DNA of 64,000 nucleotides from Microbacterium proteolyticum (GCF_030818075.1 NZ_JAUSZZ010000001.1:1488001-1552000), one strand, 5' to 3'. Positions 51,222-60,442 are shown, counted from the stretch's first letter. The notes: generated from the sequence alone by a model not told the origin. Program-made: numbers and translations.

Positions 51222-52522
51222 CCGATCTCGCCCCCGCCCTCGCCATCGACCGCTCGGGTCTGCGCGCCGCCGGCTCGCCCGCCGGCGTCGTCGTCGCGCG
51301 AGACGTGGCGGATGTGCAGGCCGCGGTGCGGCGCGCGCGGGCCGACGGGCTCGTGGTCGTCACGCGAGGCGCGGGCTCCGGCCTCGCCGGCGGCGCGGTG
51401 GCCGGCGCAGGCGCGTTGGTGCTCGACCTCTCGCGGCTCGACCGCATCCGGTCCATCGATCCCGTCGACGGCACCGCCGACGTCGAAGCGGGCGTGATCA
51501 CCGCTCACTTGGATGCCGCTGCGCGCGCGCACGGGCTGTTCTACGCCCCCGATCCCGGCAGCGTCGGCATCTCGACCATCGGCGGCAACATCGCCACGAA
51601 CGCCGGTGGCCTGCGCGGAGCCAAGTACGGCGTGACGCGCGACGCGGTGCTGTCGGTCGATGTCGTCCGCGCGGACGGCTCTCTCCTACGGCTGGGTCGC
51701 CCCACCATCAAGGGAGTGACGGGATACGACCTCGCCGGTCTCGTCGTGGGCTCGGAGGGCACCCTGGGGATCGTGGTCGCGGCGCGGGTGCGCCTGCTTC
51801 CCGTGCCGCGCCGCATCGCCACGGCCTCGGCGTTCTTCGCCACGCTCGAGGACGCCGCCGAGGCGGTCGCGGCGATCGCACTGAGCGGCGCCCGCCCCGC
51901 GGTGCTCGAGATCCTCGACGGGGAGACGCTCGGCGCGATCGACGCCCTGGAGGGCTCGGCCCTGCGCGACCGCGGGGAGGCGCTGCTGCTCGCCCAGACC
52001 GACGGCTTCGGCGCCGAGGAGGAGATCGCGGTCGTGACCGAGGCCCTCTCCGCAGCGGCGACCCACCACGAGTGGACCGCAGACCCGGAGACGGCGGCGA
52101 CGCTGCTGCACGCGCGTCGGCAGGCGCTCCCGGCTCTCGAGCGGCTCGGTCGTCCGGTGATCGAAGACATCGCGGTGCCGCGCAGCCGTCTCGCCGAGGC
52201 GGTACGGGGCATCCGCGCGATCGCCGCCCGGCGCGAGGTGCCGATCTACGTCTTCGGTCACGCCGGCGACGGCAATCTCCATCCGATCATCGTCGTCGAC
52301 CCCTCCCTCGACGAGCTGCCCGAGTCCGCGGTCGGAGCGGCGGATGACATCTTCGCCCTCGCGTTGGAGCTCGGCGGAACGGTGACCGCCGAGCACGGCA
52401 TCGGTCGTCTGAAGCGCGAGTGGGCGCGTCGAGAGCTGGGGCCGGAGGTGGTGGCCGTGCACGATGCGATCAAGGCGGTGTTCGACCCCGATGGCATCCT
52501 GAACCCCGGCGCGGCGTACTGA
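51218..52522 (+). CDS. FAD-linked oxidase, GlcD-like
   Basis: A 434-aa FAD-binding oxidase of the VAO/GlcD family. FAD motif VVVTRGAGSGLAGGAVAGAG (about 45-64), DPGSVGISTIGGNIATNAGG (about 112-131), and the C-terminal YVFGHAGDGNLHPI and GTVTAEHGIGRLKREW are present. It oxidises a 2-hydroxy acid to a 2-oxo acid. Last gene of the operon; no GlcE/GlcF partner. Confidence 0.9.
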   Translation: MTDLAPALAIDRSGLRAAGSPAGVVVARDVADVQAAVRRARADGLVVVTRGAGSGLAGGAVAGAGALVLDLSRLDRIRSIDPVDGTADVEAGVITAHLDAAARAHGLFYAPDPGSVGISTIGGNIATNAGGLRGAKYGVTRDAVLSVDVVRADGSLLRLGRPTIKGVTGYDLAGLVVGSEGTLGIVVAARVRLLPVPRRIATASAFFATLEDAAEAVAAIALSGARPAVLEILDGETLGAIDALEGSALRDRGEALLLAQTDGFGAEEEIAVVTEALSAAATHHEWTADPETAATLLHARRQALPALERLGRPVIEDIAVPRSRLAEAVRGIRAIAARREVPIYVFGHAGDGNLHPIIVVDPSLDELPESAVGAADDIFALALELGGTVTAEHGIGRLKREWARRELGPEVVAVHDAIKAVFDPDGILNPGAAY

Positions 52523-52605
52523 GCGCGGGCCTGCTCGGGGGTTGGGGGCGTCCTCACCGCGGGGCGGGAGGAAGCCCTGCCCCGCGGCGCAGTGCCCCCG
52601 ACGGC

Positions 52606-52725
52606 GGTGGCGCGGGTGGCGGTGCCGCGGGCGGCGGTGCGGCGGATGGCGGTGCCGCGGGCGGGGGTGGCGCGGGTGGCGGTGGCGCGGGTGGCGGTGG
52701 CGCGGGCGGGAGTGCGGCGGGCGGC
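52606..52725. repeat. Eight-unit 15-bp GC minisatellite
   Basis: Eight consecutive 15-bp units such as GGTGGCGCGGGTGGC, four of them nearly identical. Frames across it read Gly/Ala or Pro/Ala repeats on either strand. It lies in the 363-bp gap between the oxidase and the DUF4287 gene, where no real gene is seen. Confidence 0.85.
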
Positions 52726-52885
52726 ACTGCCGCACATTTCGGGGCGGCTCCGCACCACATCGCCGCAGCGGTCCGTCCGCGACACCCGCACCGCTTCCCG
52801 CACCCCCATCCGCCACGCCGACCCGTGCTCGGTCGAGCCGTGGAGAAACCGGCACTGTTTTGATCGCTGTCCGGTTGCGGAACGG

Positions 52886-53176
52886 TCAGCGGTTCGGGTT
52901 GCTCGCCGCGCCGTCCAGCCAGAGCGTGTCGCTCTTGTCTCCGTGCGCGCCCGCTTTGCCGACGTGGGCGTCGCTGATCTTCGGGCCTTTCGTGATCACG
53001 TGCACGAGCGCCATGCCGTGGCCGCGACCCAGGTCGTAATCCGTCTTCAGCCACTCGAGGATCGGCGTGGCCTTGGTGCCCGGCCCGAAGCCGTGTTCGT
53101 CGGCGAGCGCGATGAACTGGCGCGGGGTCAGCCCCGTCTTGGTTTCGATGTTGTCGAGGTAGGACTGGAAAGACAT
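52886..53176 (-). CDS. DUF4287 protein
   Basis: A 96-aa protein with the DUF4287 pattern MSFQSYLDNIETKTGLTPRQ at the start, followed by ILEWLKTDYDLGRGHGMALV. Some family members carry a second, START-like domain; this one does not. Function unknown. ATG 53176. Confidence 0.85.
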   Translation of the reverse strand: MSFQSYLDNIETKTGLTPRQFIALADEHGFGPGTKATPILEWLKTDYDLGRGHGMALVHVITKGPKISDAHVGKAGAHGDKSDTLWLDGAASNPNR

Positions 53177-53544
53177 GACCGGAGGCTAGCGCGCCCCTCC
53201 GACATCGGTCCACGCTCGCGGCGCGGCGCCGGGCCGATGACCCGCGCGCTGCACAGGGCCCGGCCGCACGGAAGCGCCGGCTGCACGAGGCGCGGGCTGC
53301 ACGAGGCACCGGCCGCACGAGGCGCCGGCCGTACGAAGCACGAGGCACCGGCCGCACGAGGCGCGCGGACGAAGCACCGGGACAGCGATCCGCCGGCCGA
53401 CGATCTGCCGGTCCGGCGATACGCGGGGCGGACCAGGCGCCGGGCGGCCGATGCCCCGGGCCGGCGACGCGCGGGGGCGGACAGGGCGCGGGGCGGCCGA
53501 CGCGCGGGACCGACGATGTCGGAGCATCGGGATACGGTCGGGGG
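53177..53544. repeat. Degenerate repeats in a non-coding gap
   Basis: This 368-bp gap has multiple imperfect copies of short motifs such as GCACGAGGCACCGGCCG and GCGCCGGCCG between about 53255 and 53470. No gene is seen, although frames remain open on both strands because of the composition. Confidence 0.5.
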
Positions 53545-54534
53545 ATGGCCGTCACCCTGCACCGGGCGCCCGTCGCCGAGATCGACCCCCGCACCCTGTA
53601 CCGCATCCTCTGGCTGCGGGTGACGGTCTTCGTCGTCGAGCAGCAGGCCGCCTATCCCGAGATCGACGGGCGCGACATCGAGCCCGGCGCGGAGCTGATG
53701 TGGGCGACCGAGGGCGACGACGTGCTCGCGACCCTCCGCATCCTCCGCGAGCCGGACAACACGCGCATCGGCCGCGTCGCCACCGCCCCCGCGGCGCGCG
53801 GCCGCGGCCTCGCCGCCGACCTCATGCGCGCCGCCGTCGATGTTCTGGATGCTGAGGCCCCCGGCATCCCGATCCTGCTCGACGCCCAAGCGCACCTGGC
53901 GAGCTGGTACGCACGGTTCGGGTTCGTGGTGTCGGGCGCGCCGTTCGCCGAGGACGGCATCCCGCACGTGCCGACGCGGCGGACGCGCCTGAGCACCGAG
54001 CGCCTCGTGTTGCGGGAGTGGACCCGCGACGACCGAGACCGCGCGTTCCTCTTCGACATGTACCGCCGGCCTGAGGTGCGTCGCTGGCTGGGCGACGGGC
54101 GCGTGATGACGGACGAGGCCGAGGTCGACGCGCTGCTGGATCGCTGGACCGGTCTGGCGGACGGCATCTTGGGAGTGCGGGCCGTCGAAACGGCCGACGG
54201 TGCACCCCTCGGTTCGGTGCTGCTCAAGCGCATCCCGTGGTCGGCGAGTGCGGGTGACGGGCACCCCGACGACGTCGAGATCGGCTGGCACTTCCACCCC
54301 GATGCCTGGGGCTCGGGCTACGCCACCGAGGCCGCGGCGGCCGTGCTCGCGCTCGCCCGGAAGCACGGCATCCATCGCATCGTCGCCGTCACGAACCCGG
54401 CGAACGCCGTGTCGGGGGCGGTCGCCGAGCGCATCGGGCTGCGACCGGTGGGGGAGACGGGTGCGTACTACGACACGACGTGCGCGCTGTACGTGTCAGC
54501 CGACGGGGGTGGAGTCCCGGCCCTGCACGGCTGA
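53545..54534 (+). CDS. Two-domain GNAT acetyltransferase fusion
   Basis: A 329-aa fusion of an ElaA-like GNAT (about 1-145; LRVTVFVVEQQAAYPEIDGR, then acetyl-CoA loop VATAPAARGRGLA) and a RimJ/RimL-like GNAT (about 150-325; LREWTRDDRDRAF, WHFHPDAWGSGYATEAAAAV). Both acetyl-CoA binding loops look intact. Substrates unknown. Confidence 0.88.
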   Translation: MAVTLHRAPVAEIDPRTLYRILWLRVTVFVVEQQAAYPEIDGRDIEPGAELMWATEGDDVLATLRILREPDNTRIGRVATAPAARGRGLAADLMRAAVDVLDAEAPGIPILLDAQAHLASWYARFGFVVSGAPFAEDGIPHVPTRRTRLSTERLVLREWTRDDRDRAFLFDMYRRPEVRRWLGDGRVMTDEAEVDALLDRWTGLADGILGVRAVETADGAPLGSVLLKRIPWSASAGDGHPDDVEIGWHFHPDAWGSGYATEAAAAVLALARKHGIHRIVAVTNPANAVSGAVAERIGLRPVGETGAYYDTTCALYVSADGGGVPALHG

Positions 54535-54597
54535 CCGATCGGTCGATCCCGACCTTGCGGCGCGCATGCCTTCCGCGGAGCGTGCACGCCCGGTGCG

Positions 54598-55017
54598 TCA
54601 CCCCTGGTCGGCCGGCTGACGCGAGTCCCAGTCGGCACGGCTCGCGGTGATCGTCGCCCTGTGCTCCTCGGCCCAGTCGGCCAGTGCGCGCAACGGTGCC
54701 GTCAGTGACTGGCCTGTCGCTGTGAGTGCGTACTCGACCCGTGGCGGCCGCATGTCGATGACCGTTCGCGTGATGAGCCCGTCGCGCTCCAAGCGTTGAA
54801 GGGTGAGCGTGAGCATTCGCTGCGAGATGCCCTCGATGTCTCGTTGAAGGGAACGGAATCGGTACGGCTGTCGAGCGAGGGCCGCCACGACCAGGATCGT
54901 CCACTTGTCCCCGACCCGCTCCAGGATGTCCTTGAGTGAGCACCTTTCGGCGGCGAATCGCGGCGCCGCGGTTACGGCGGTGTACCCATCGGTCAGGAGA
55001 GTGCCTTCTGTCGTCAT
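54598..55017 (-). CDS. HxlR-family regulator
   Basis: A 139-aa winged-helix regulator. The family opening ERCSLKDILERVGDKWTILV carries the conserved Cys (near 26), sometimes redox- or aldehyde-sensing, followed by FRSLQRDIEGISQRMLTLTL. It is divergent from the NAD(P)-binding protein and likely controls it. Confidence 0.9.
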   Translation of the reverse strand: MTTEGTLLTDGYTAVTAAPRFAAERCSLKDILERVGDKWTILVVAALARQPYRFRSLQRDIEGISQRMLTLTLQRLERDGLITRTVIDMRPPRVEYALTATGQSLTAPLRALADWAEEHRATITASRADWDSRQPADQG

Positions 55018-55043
55018 GGACTCATGGTTACTACTCTGACGCT

Positions 55044-55060
55044 GGTTATTTCAAGTAACC
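55044..55060. promoter_or_regulatory. Candidate HxlR operator
   Basis: GGTTA and TAACC (55044-55048 and 55056-55060) form a 5-7-5 dyad in the 58-bp divergent gap between the HxlR gene and the reductase-like gene. A further GGTTA lies at about 55026. Confidence 0.45.
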
Positions 55061-55075
55061 GCGAGATGGCACAAC

Positions 55076-55675
55076 ATGAGAATCGGCATTCTGGGCACGG
55101 GGCGGATGGGGCAGGCGCTGGCCGAACTGCTCCGCGGTGCCGGTCACGACCTCGTGATCGGGTCGCGGACGCCGGGTGAGGCTTCGTTCCCCACCGTCAC
55201 GCTGGGGGAGGCGCTCACCCACGGGGAGGTCGTCCTCATCGCCCTGCCGCACGCCGCGATCGAAGCGAACCTCGCCCTGCTTTCGACGATCGCGCCGGAG
55301 ACCGTCGTGATCGATCTCGCGAACGCGGTGCTGGTCGAAAACGGTCGGATCCGCTCAGCCCTGGAGCAACCGCACGGACGGTGGCTGGCTGACCTCCTCG
55401 CGCATGCACGAGTGGCCCGCGCCTTCACGCATATCCACGACGAGCTACTCGTCAGTCGAGCGATGCGCCAGCCCCACACGTGGGCGATCGCGGTGGCTGC
55501 CGACGATGTCGCGGTCCTGACCATCGCCGAGACGCTGGTCCGGGATGCAGGGTACGTGCCCGTGCCGATCGGCGATCTGAACCGCTCGTCGGTTCTCGAC
55601 CCGGGAGGTCCGCTGTTTCCCAACATGTACCTGCCCGGCGACATGCGGGATCTGCTTCGCCGCCACGGCGCCTGA
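55076..55675 (+). CDS. NAD(P)-binding F420-reductase-like protein
   Basis: A 199-aa single Rossmann-fold protein with GILGTGRMGQALAELLRGAG at 4-23 and a VIDLANAVL segment, close to NADPH-dependent F420 reductases and related oxidoreductases. HxlR proteins commonly control such small reductases. Cofactor and substrate not certain. Confidence 0.8.
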   Translation: MRIGILGTGRMGQALAELLRGAGHDLVIGSRTPGEASFPTVTLGEALTHGEVVLIALPHAAIEANLALLSTIAPETVVIDLANAVLVENGRIRSALEQPHGRWLADLLAHARVARAFTHIHDELLVSRAMRQPHTWAIAVAADDVAVLTIAETLVRDAGYVPVPIGDLNRSSVLDPGGPLFPNMYLPGDMRDLLRRHGA

Positions 55676-55752
55676 GGTGGGCGTCGCACGGCGAAGCCCG
55701 TGTGGAGCCTCGGCTCGAGTGGTCCGCGTGGTGATCGCAGGCCCTGACGACG

Positions 55753-56523
55753 CTAGTGCGGCGCGTGGTACTCCGCGGTGCCTCGCTTCCAGTAACCCTT
55801 GACCACGGTTGCGGCGGGGTCGCCCGCCCAGCGATCGAGCAACAGCGCGCGCCCGGCGCGGACGATCGACTGCTCGGCGGCGACGAAGCCGAAGACGCAG
55901 CCGAACGGCCGCTCCTCCACGTCGAGCGCGTCGAGCCAGTCGGCGAGTTCCTCGCCCGCGGGGCGCTCGCCGCGGTGCAGCTGCACCACCTCGACGCCCG
56001 GGGGCGCGGCGACGGGCAGGTCGTGCGCGGCATCCGGCACTTCGATCGCGATGCGCCCGACGGCGTCGTCGTCCATGGCCGCCGCGAACCGGCGGATCGC
56101 CGGGACCGCCGTCTCGTCGCCGGCCAGCAGCCAGGCGTCGGGTCGACCGACCAGCACCATCGACCCGCGCGGTCCGCCGACCCCGACCGGTGCGCCCAGG
56201 GGAGCGGATGCCGCCCACTGGCTGCCGACACCGCCACCGTGCAGCGCCACGTCGATGTCGAGCCAGCCCGCCTCGGCATCCCAACTCACCGGGGTGTACT
56301 CGCGATTGGGGGCCTCTCGGATCTCACCACCGGGCTGGGCGGGAAAGAACACGCGGATGTGGTCGTCGGCGCCGGGGGAGTCGAAGCCCTGCAGCTCGGG
56401 ACCCTCGAGGCGGAGGCGAACGTACGACGGGGTCACCCAGGTGCGCTGGCTGAGAGTCGCCGCGCGGAACAGGAGCTCGTGGCGGCGGGGTTCGAGGCGG
56501 GCTCCGAGGGTCGGGTTCGACAT
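55753..56523 (-). CDS. Siderophore-interacting ferric reductase
   Basis: A 256-aa siderophore-interacting protein (ViuB/FAD_binding_9 plus SIP). FAD site NREYTPVSWD (about 72-81), the GPRGSMVL turn and DAWLLAGDETAVPAI near 130, and the C-terminal KGYWKRGTAEYH signature. It reduces iron on imported ferric siderophores. It is divergent from the uptake operon across a shared iron box. A GTG at 56529 is an alternative start. Confidence 0.93.
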   Translation of the reverse strand: MSNPTLGARLEPRRHELLFRAATLSQRTWVTPSYVRLRLEGPELQGFDSPGADDHIRVFFPAQPGGEIREAPNREYTPVSWDAEAGWLDIDVALHGGGVGSQWAASAPLGAPVGVGGPRGSMVLVGRPDAWLLAGDETAVPAIRRFAAAMDDDAVGRIAIEVPDAAHDLPVAAPPGVEVVQLHRGERPAGEELADWLDALDVEERPFGCVFGFVAAEQSIVRAGRALLLDRWAGDPAATVVKGYWKRGTAEYHAPH

Positions 56524-56529
56524 CTTCAC

Positions 56530-56548
56530 AAAGGTAAGGCTAACCTAA
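56530..56548. promoter_or_regulatory. IdeR/DmdR iron box
   Basis: Read on the minus strand the 19 bp TTAGGTTAGCCTTACCTTT match the actinobacterial IdeR/DtxR consensus TTAGGTTAGCCTAACCTAA at 16 positions. It lies between the siderophore-interacting protein and the uptake operon, so iron-replete IdeR should repress both. Confidence 0.88.
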
Positions 56549-56610
56549 CGGTTCGCCCCCCGCACGAAGTGTCCGCCGGGTGGCTCACACACAGCACTGG
56601 AGAGATTCGC

Positions 56611-57579
56611 ATGAGTACTCGCTTGTTCCGCCCCCTCGCCGTCGCCTCCTTGGTGGCCGCCCTCGCCCTCACCGGATGCGCCGGGAACACCGCCGCGCCC
56701 GCCGGCGAGGCCGCCGCGGCGACCACCGTCACCGTCGAAGACAACCACGGCTCGATCGAAGTGCCCGTCAACCCGGAGCGTGTCGTCGCCCTCGACAACA
56801 CGACCTTCGAGACGCTCAGCGAGTGGGGCGTGAAGCTCGTCGCCGCCCCCAAGCCGCTCATGTACGACCTCTGGCCTTCGCTCTCGGGTGGTGACGAGGT
56901 GCTCGACGTGGGCCTTCACCGCGAGCCCGACATCGAGGCCGTCGTCGCGGCCGAGCCCGACCTCATCGTCGGCGGGTACCGTTTCCGCGAGATCTACGAC
57001 CAGCTGAAGGAGATCCAGCCGGCCACGATCGAGACCAGCCCCCGTGAGGGCGAGGACCACACGTCGGAGCTCAAGCGGCAGACGACGATCCTCGGCCAGG
57101 TGTTCGGCAAGAACGACGAGGCCGCGCAGCTCACGGCCGACCTCGACACCGCGATCGCCGACGCGAAGGCGGCCTACGACCCGTCGCAGACGGTGATGGG
57201 CCTCATCACCTCGGGCGGGAAGATCGCCTACGCCGCTCCCGGCGAGGGCCGCGGTGTCGGCGTGCTGTTCCCGACGCTGGGGCTCACCCCCGCGCTCGAT
57301 CGCTCAGCCGAAGACGCCTCGCACGGCGACGACATCAGCGTCGAGGCGATCGCCGCGGCGAATCCCGAGTGGCTCTTCGTGCTCGACCGCGACGCGATGT
57401 TCGGCGAAGACGGCTACGTCTCGGCGAAGGAGCTCGTCGAGAACGCCGAGGCGCTGAAGAACGTCCCCGCCGTGCAGAAGGGCCAGATCGTCTACCTCGA
57501 CGGCAGCTTCTACCTCGATGAGGGCATCCAGGCGTACACGAAGCTGTACCGCTCCGCCGCCGAGGCCTTCGCCTCCTGA
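56611..57579 (+). CDS. Ferric-siderophore-binding lipoprotein
   Basis: A 322-aa FepB/FhuD-like binding lipoprotein. Lipobox LALTGC (Cys near 26), then VEDNHGSIEVPVNPERVVAL and EPDLIVGGYRFREIYDQL, as in catecholate or hydroxamate siderophore receptors of Gram-positives. First gene of the uptake operon under the iron box. Confidence 0.93.
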   Translation: MSTRLFRPLAVASLVAALALTGCAGNTAAPAGEAAAATTVTVEDNHGSIEVPVNPERVVALDNTTFETLSEWGVKLVAAPKPLMYDLWPSLSGGDEVLDVGLHREPDIEAVVAAEPDLIVGGYRFREIYDQLKEIQPATIETSPREGEDHTSELKRQTTILGQVFGKNDEAAQLTADLDTAIADAKAAYDPSQTVMGLITSGGKIAYAAPGEGRGVGVLFPTLGLTPALDRSAEDASHGDDISVEAIAAANPEWLFVLDRDAMFGEDGYVSAKELVENAEALKNVPAVQKGQIVYLDGSFYLDEGIQAYTKLYRSAAEAFAS

Positions 57580-57596
57580 CCCCGCCTCCGCCGCGC

Positions 57597-57659
57597 GCGT
57601 GAGGGGTCAGAAACTGTCGCCTGGGCCCGCCCCAGGCGACAGAAAGTGACCCCTCACGC
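57597..57659. terminator. 63-nt two-tier hairpin inside iron operon
   Basis: Outer stem GCGTGAGGGGTCA (57597-57609) with 57647-57659, an A-rich internal loop and inner stem CTGTCGCCTGGG (57614-57625) with 57631-57642. There is no T-tract. It lies between the binding protein and the first permease and may stop part of transcription, giving more binding protein than permease, or be a palindromic repeat. Confidence 0.5.
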
Positions 57660-57688
57660 GTGAGCACGGCGGGGAGGGAGGGGATGCC

Positions 57689-58648
57689 ATGAGACAGACC
57701 ATCATGCGACCTCGGCTCGCGCTGCCCGCCGCGGGTGTCGGCGTCGCCGCGCTCGTCGTCCTGTCGCTGTTCGTCGGGGCCTACGACCTGACCGCCGACG
57801 ACTTCGGCGGCGAGATGTTCTTCATCTCGCGCGTACCGCGCACCGTCGCCCTCGTGCTCGCCGGCTGCGCGATGGCCGTGTCGGGCCTCATCATGCAGCT
57901 GCTCACCCAGAACCGCTTCGTCGAGCCGTCCACCACCGGAACCACGGAGTGGGCCGCGCTGGGACTGCTCGTCACGGTGCTGCTGTTCCCGACCGCGCCG
58001 CTGATCGTGCGCATGGTCGCGGCGTCGGTCGCCGCCTTCGTCGGGACGATGGTGTTCATCGCCATCCTGCGCCGCATCTCGCTGCGCTCGTCGCTGGTCG
58101 TGCCCTTGATCGGCATCATGCTGGGCGCGGTCGTCTCGGCGTTCACGACCTATCTCGCCGTCTCGACCAACTCGCTGCAGATGCTCGGCACGTGGTTCAT
58201 GGGCAGCTTCACCTCGATCGTGCGCGGACGCTACGAGGTGCTGTGGATCGTCGCGATCGTCGTGCTGCTCGTCTTCCTCTACGCCGACCGCATCACCGTC
58301 GCCGGCCTCGGCCGCGACATCGCCACCTCGGTGGGCCTCGATCACACGCGCGTGATGCTCATCGGCACGGGCCTGGTCGCCGTCGCGACCGGGGTGACCA
58401 CCGTCGTCGTCGGGTTCCTGCCCTTCCTCGGACTGGTCGTGCCGAACCTCGTGTCGATGTGGCGCGGCGACAACGCCCGCGCGAACCTGCCCTGGGTGTG
58501 CCTCGGGGGAGTCGCGATCGTCGTCGTCTGCGACATCGTCGGGCGCGTGATCCGGATGCCGTTCGAGGTCCCCGTCTCGATGATCCTCGGCGTCGTCGGC
58601 GCCGCCGTGTTCATCACCCTGCTGCTGAGGATGCGTGCCCGTGGCTGA
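57689..58648 (+). CDS. Iron ABC permease 1 (FecCD-type)
   Basis: A 319-aa permease of the FecCD family. RVPRTVALVLAGCAMAVSGL near 48, the LTQNRFVEPST motif and GFLPFLGLVVPNLVSMWRGD near 245 are standard. Overlaps the next gene. Confidence 0.93.
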   Translation: MRQTIMRPRLALPAAGVGVAALVVLSLFVGAYDLTADDFGGEMFFISRVPRTVALVLAGCAMAVSGLIMQLLTQNRFVEPSTTGTTEWAALGLLVTVLLFPTAPLIVRMVAASVAAFVGTMVFIAILRRISLRSSLVVPLIGIMLGAVVSAFTTYLAVSTNSLQMLGTWFMGSFTSIVRGRYEVLWIVAIVVLLVFLYADRITVAGLGRDIATSVGLDHTRVMLIGTGLVAVATGVTTVVVGFLPFLGLVVPNLVSMWRGDNARANLPWVCLGGVAIVVVCDIVGRVIRMPFEVPVSMILGVVGAAVFITLLLRMRARG

Positions 58649-59651
58649 CACCCTGACCCGCCGTGCCCCGGCCCTTGCCGTCCGTCGTCCGCGGATCGCC
58701 TGGCGCTTCGGCATCCTGGCCCTCATCGTGGTGGTCGCGGCCGTCGGCGTGCTGACCTGGGACGTCCCGGGGGTGCCGGGGTCGCGCGGCTTCTGGATCG
58801 CGGTGAATCTGCGCGTGGTGAGTCTGGCGACGATCGCCCTCGTCGCCTGCTGCCAGGCGGTGGCGACGGTGCTGTTCCACACCGCCACCGCGAACCGCAT
58901 CCTGACCCCCTCGATCATGGGGTTCGACGCGCTGTACGTCGTGATGCAGACGGCGCTGGTGTTCTTCTTCGGCGCCGCGGCGCTGTCGGCCACCGACGGC
59001 CTGCTCAAGGTCGTCGTGCAGAGCGTGCTGATGGTCGGCTTCGCCACGTTGCTCTACGGCTGGCTGTTCGCCGGCCGCCGCGGCAACCTGCACATCATGC
59101 TGCTGGTGGGGGTCGTGCTGGGTGTGGGCTTCGGTTCGCTCTCCACCGTCATGCAGCGCCTGCTCACGCCCAGCGACTTCGACATCTTCTCGGCCCGCCT
59201 GTTCGGCAACCTCTCGAACTCGGATGCCGAGTACCTCCCGTGGGGAGCGCTCGTCGTGGCCGTGGTGCTCGCTCTCGTCTGGCGCTCGAGGCATCGACTC
59301 GACGTGCTCGCGCTCGGCCGCGAGGCATCCATCAACCTCGGTCTGGCCTACCGGCGCGAGGTGATCGGGATGCTGGTGCTCGTCGCCGTGCTCATCTCGG
59401 TGTCGACGACGATGGTGGGCCCGATGACGTTCTTCGGGTTCATCGTCGCGACCCTGGCGTATCAGCTCGCCGGCTCGTCGCAGCACCGCGTGGTGCTGCC
59501 GTTCGCCGTGCTACTGGGCATGGCCACGCTGCTGGGCGGGTACTTCGTGCTGCGCCACATCTTCTACGCCGCCGGGATGCTCTCGATCATCATCGAGTTC
59601 GTCGGCGGCGTCTTCTTCCTCGTGTACCTGCTCCGAAAGGGGAGCCTGTGA
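58641..59651 (+). CDS. Iron ABC permease 2 (FecCD-type)
   Basis: A 336-aa second permease. GTG 58641 is chosen because GAGG lies about 10 nt before it; GTG 58635 would be too close. It has NRILTPSIMGFDALYVVMQT and MTFFGFIVATLAYQLAGSSQ. Together with permease 1 it makes the channel. Overlaps the ATPase start by GTGA. Confidence 0.93.
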   Translation: MADTLTRRAPALAVRRPRIAWRFGILALIVVVAAVGVLTWDVPGVPGSRGFWIAVNLRVVSLATIALVACCQAVATVLFHTATANRILTPSIMGFDALYVVMQTALVFFFGAAALSATDGLLKVVVQSVLMVGFATLLYGWLFAGRRGNLHIMLLVGVVLGVGFGSLSTVMQRLLTPSDFDIFSARLFGNLSNSDAEYLPWGALVVAVVLALVWRSRHRLDVLALGREASINLGLAYRREVIGMLVLVAVLISVSTTMVGPMTFFGFIVATLAYQLAGSSQHRVVLPFAVLLGMATLLGGYFVLRHIFYAAGMLSIIIEFVGGVFFLVYLLRKGSL

Positions 59652-60406
59652 TCTCGCTCACCGACGTCACCATGACCTACGGCGACCTCACCGTGCTCGG
59701 GCCTGTGACCCTCGACATCCCCGCCGGCGGCGTCACCGCGCTCGTCGGGTCCAACGGTGCGGGCAAGTCGACGCTGCTGACCATCGTGGGACGCCTGACC
59801 ACCGCGACGAGCGGGCGGGTCACCGTCGCCGGGAACGACGTGACCACCACTCCCGGGCGGGCGCTCGCGAAGATCGTGTCGATCCTGCGCCAGGAGAACC
59901 ACTACGTCACCCGCCTGACGGTGCGCGAGCTCGTCGGCTTCGGGCGTTTCCCGCACTCGCAGGGGCGTCTCACCGCCGAGGATCACGCGAAGATCGACGA
60001 GGCCATCGCCTTCCTGGATCTCACCGAGCTGTCGGGGCGCTACCTCGACCAGCTCTCGGGCGGGCAGCGCCAGCGCGCATATGTCGCCATGGTGCTCGCG
60101 CAGGACACCGATTACATCCTGCTCGACGAGCCGCTGAACAACCTCGACATGAAGCACGCCGTCGCCATGATGGGCCAGCTCCGCCGCGCGGCCGATGAGC
60201 TCGGCAAGACCATCGTCATCGTCGTGCACGACATCAATTTCGCGGCGGCGTACGCCGATCGCATCGTCGCGCTGGCAGACGGCCGGGTGGTGCACGCCGG
60301 TGCGCCCGCCGATCTGATGACGTCGGAGACGCTGGAGGAGGTCTTCGGAACGCCCGTCGACGTGCGACACGACGGGCCGTATCCCCTTGCGGTCTACTAC
60401 CGGTGA
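59648..60406 (+). CDS. Iron ABC ATPase
   Basis: A 252-aa FecE-like ATPase: Walker A GSNGAGKST (about 34-42), Q-loop LRQENHY, signature LSGGQRQR (about 136-143), Walker B YILLDEPLNNLD and switch His in VVHDINF. Completes the siderophore importer. Confidence 0.95.
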   Translation: MISLTDVTMTYGDLTVLGPVTLDIPAGGVTALVGSNGAGKSTLLTIVGRLTTATSGRVTVAGNDVTTTPGRALAKIVSILRQENHYVTRLTVRELVGFGRFPHSQGRLTAEDHAKIDEAIAFLDLTELSGRYLDQLSGGQRQRAYVAMVLAQDTDYILLDEPLNNLDMKHAVAMMGQLRRAADELGKTIVIVVHDINFAAAYADRIVALADGRVVHAGAPADLMTSETLEEVFGTPVDVRHDGPYPLAVYYR

Positions 60407-60442
60407 CGGCGTCGGAGATCGCTGCCGGCGCGACGGCCCGTG

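Noticed and set aside
52554..53606. Pro/Ala-rich minus-strand ORF
   Set aside because: Produced by the 15-bp minisatellite and overlaps the DUF4287 gene in another frame.
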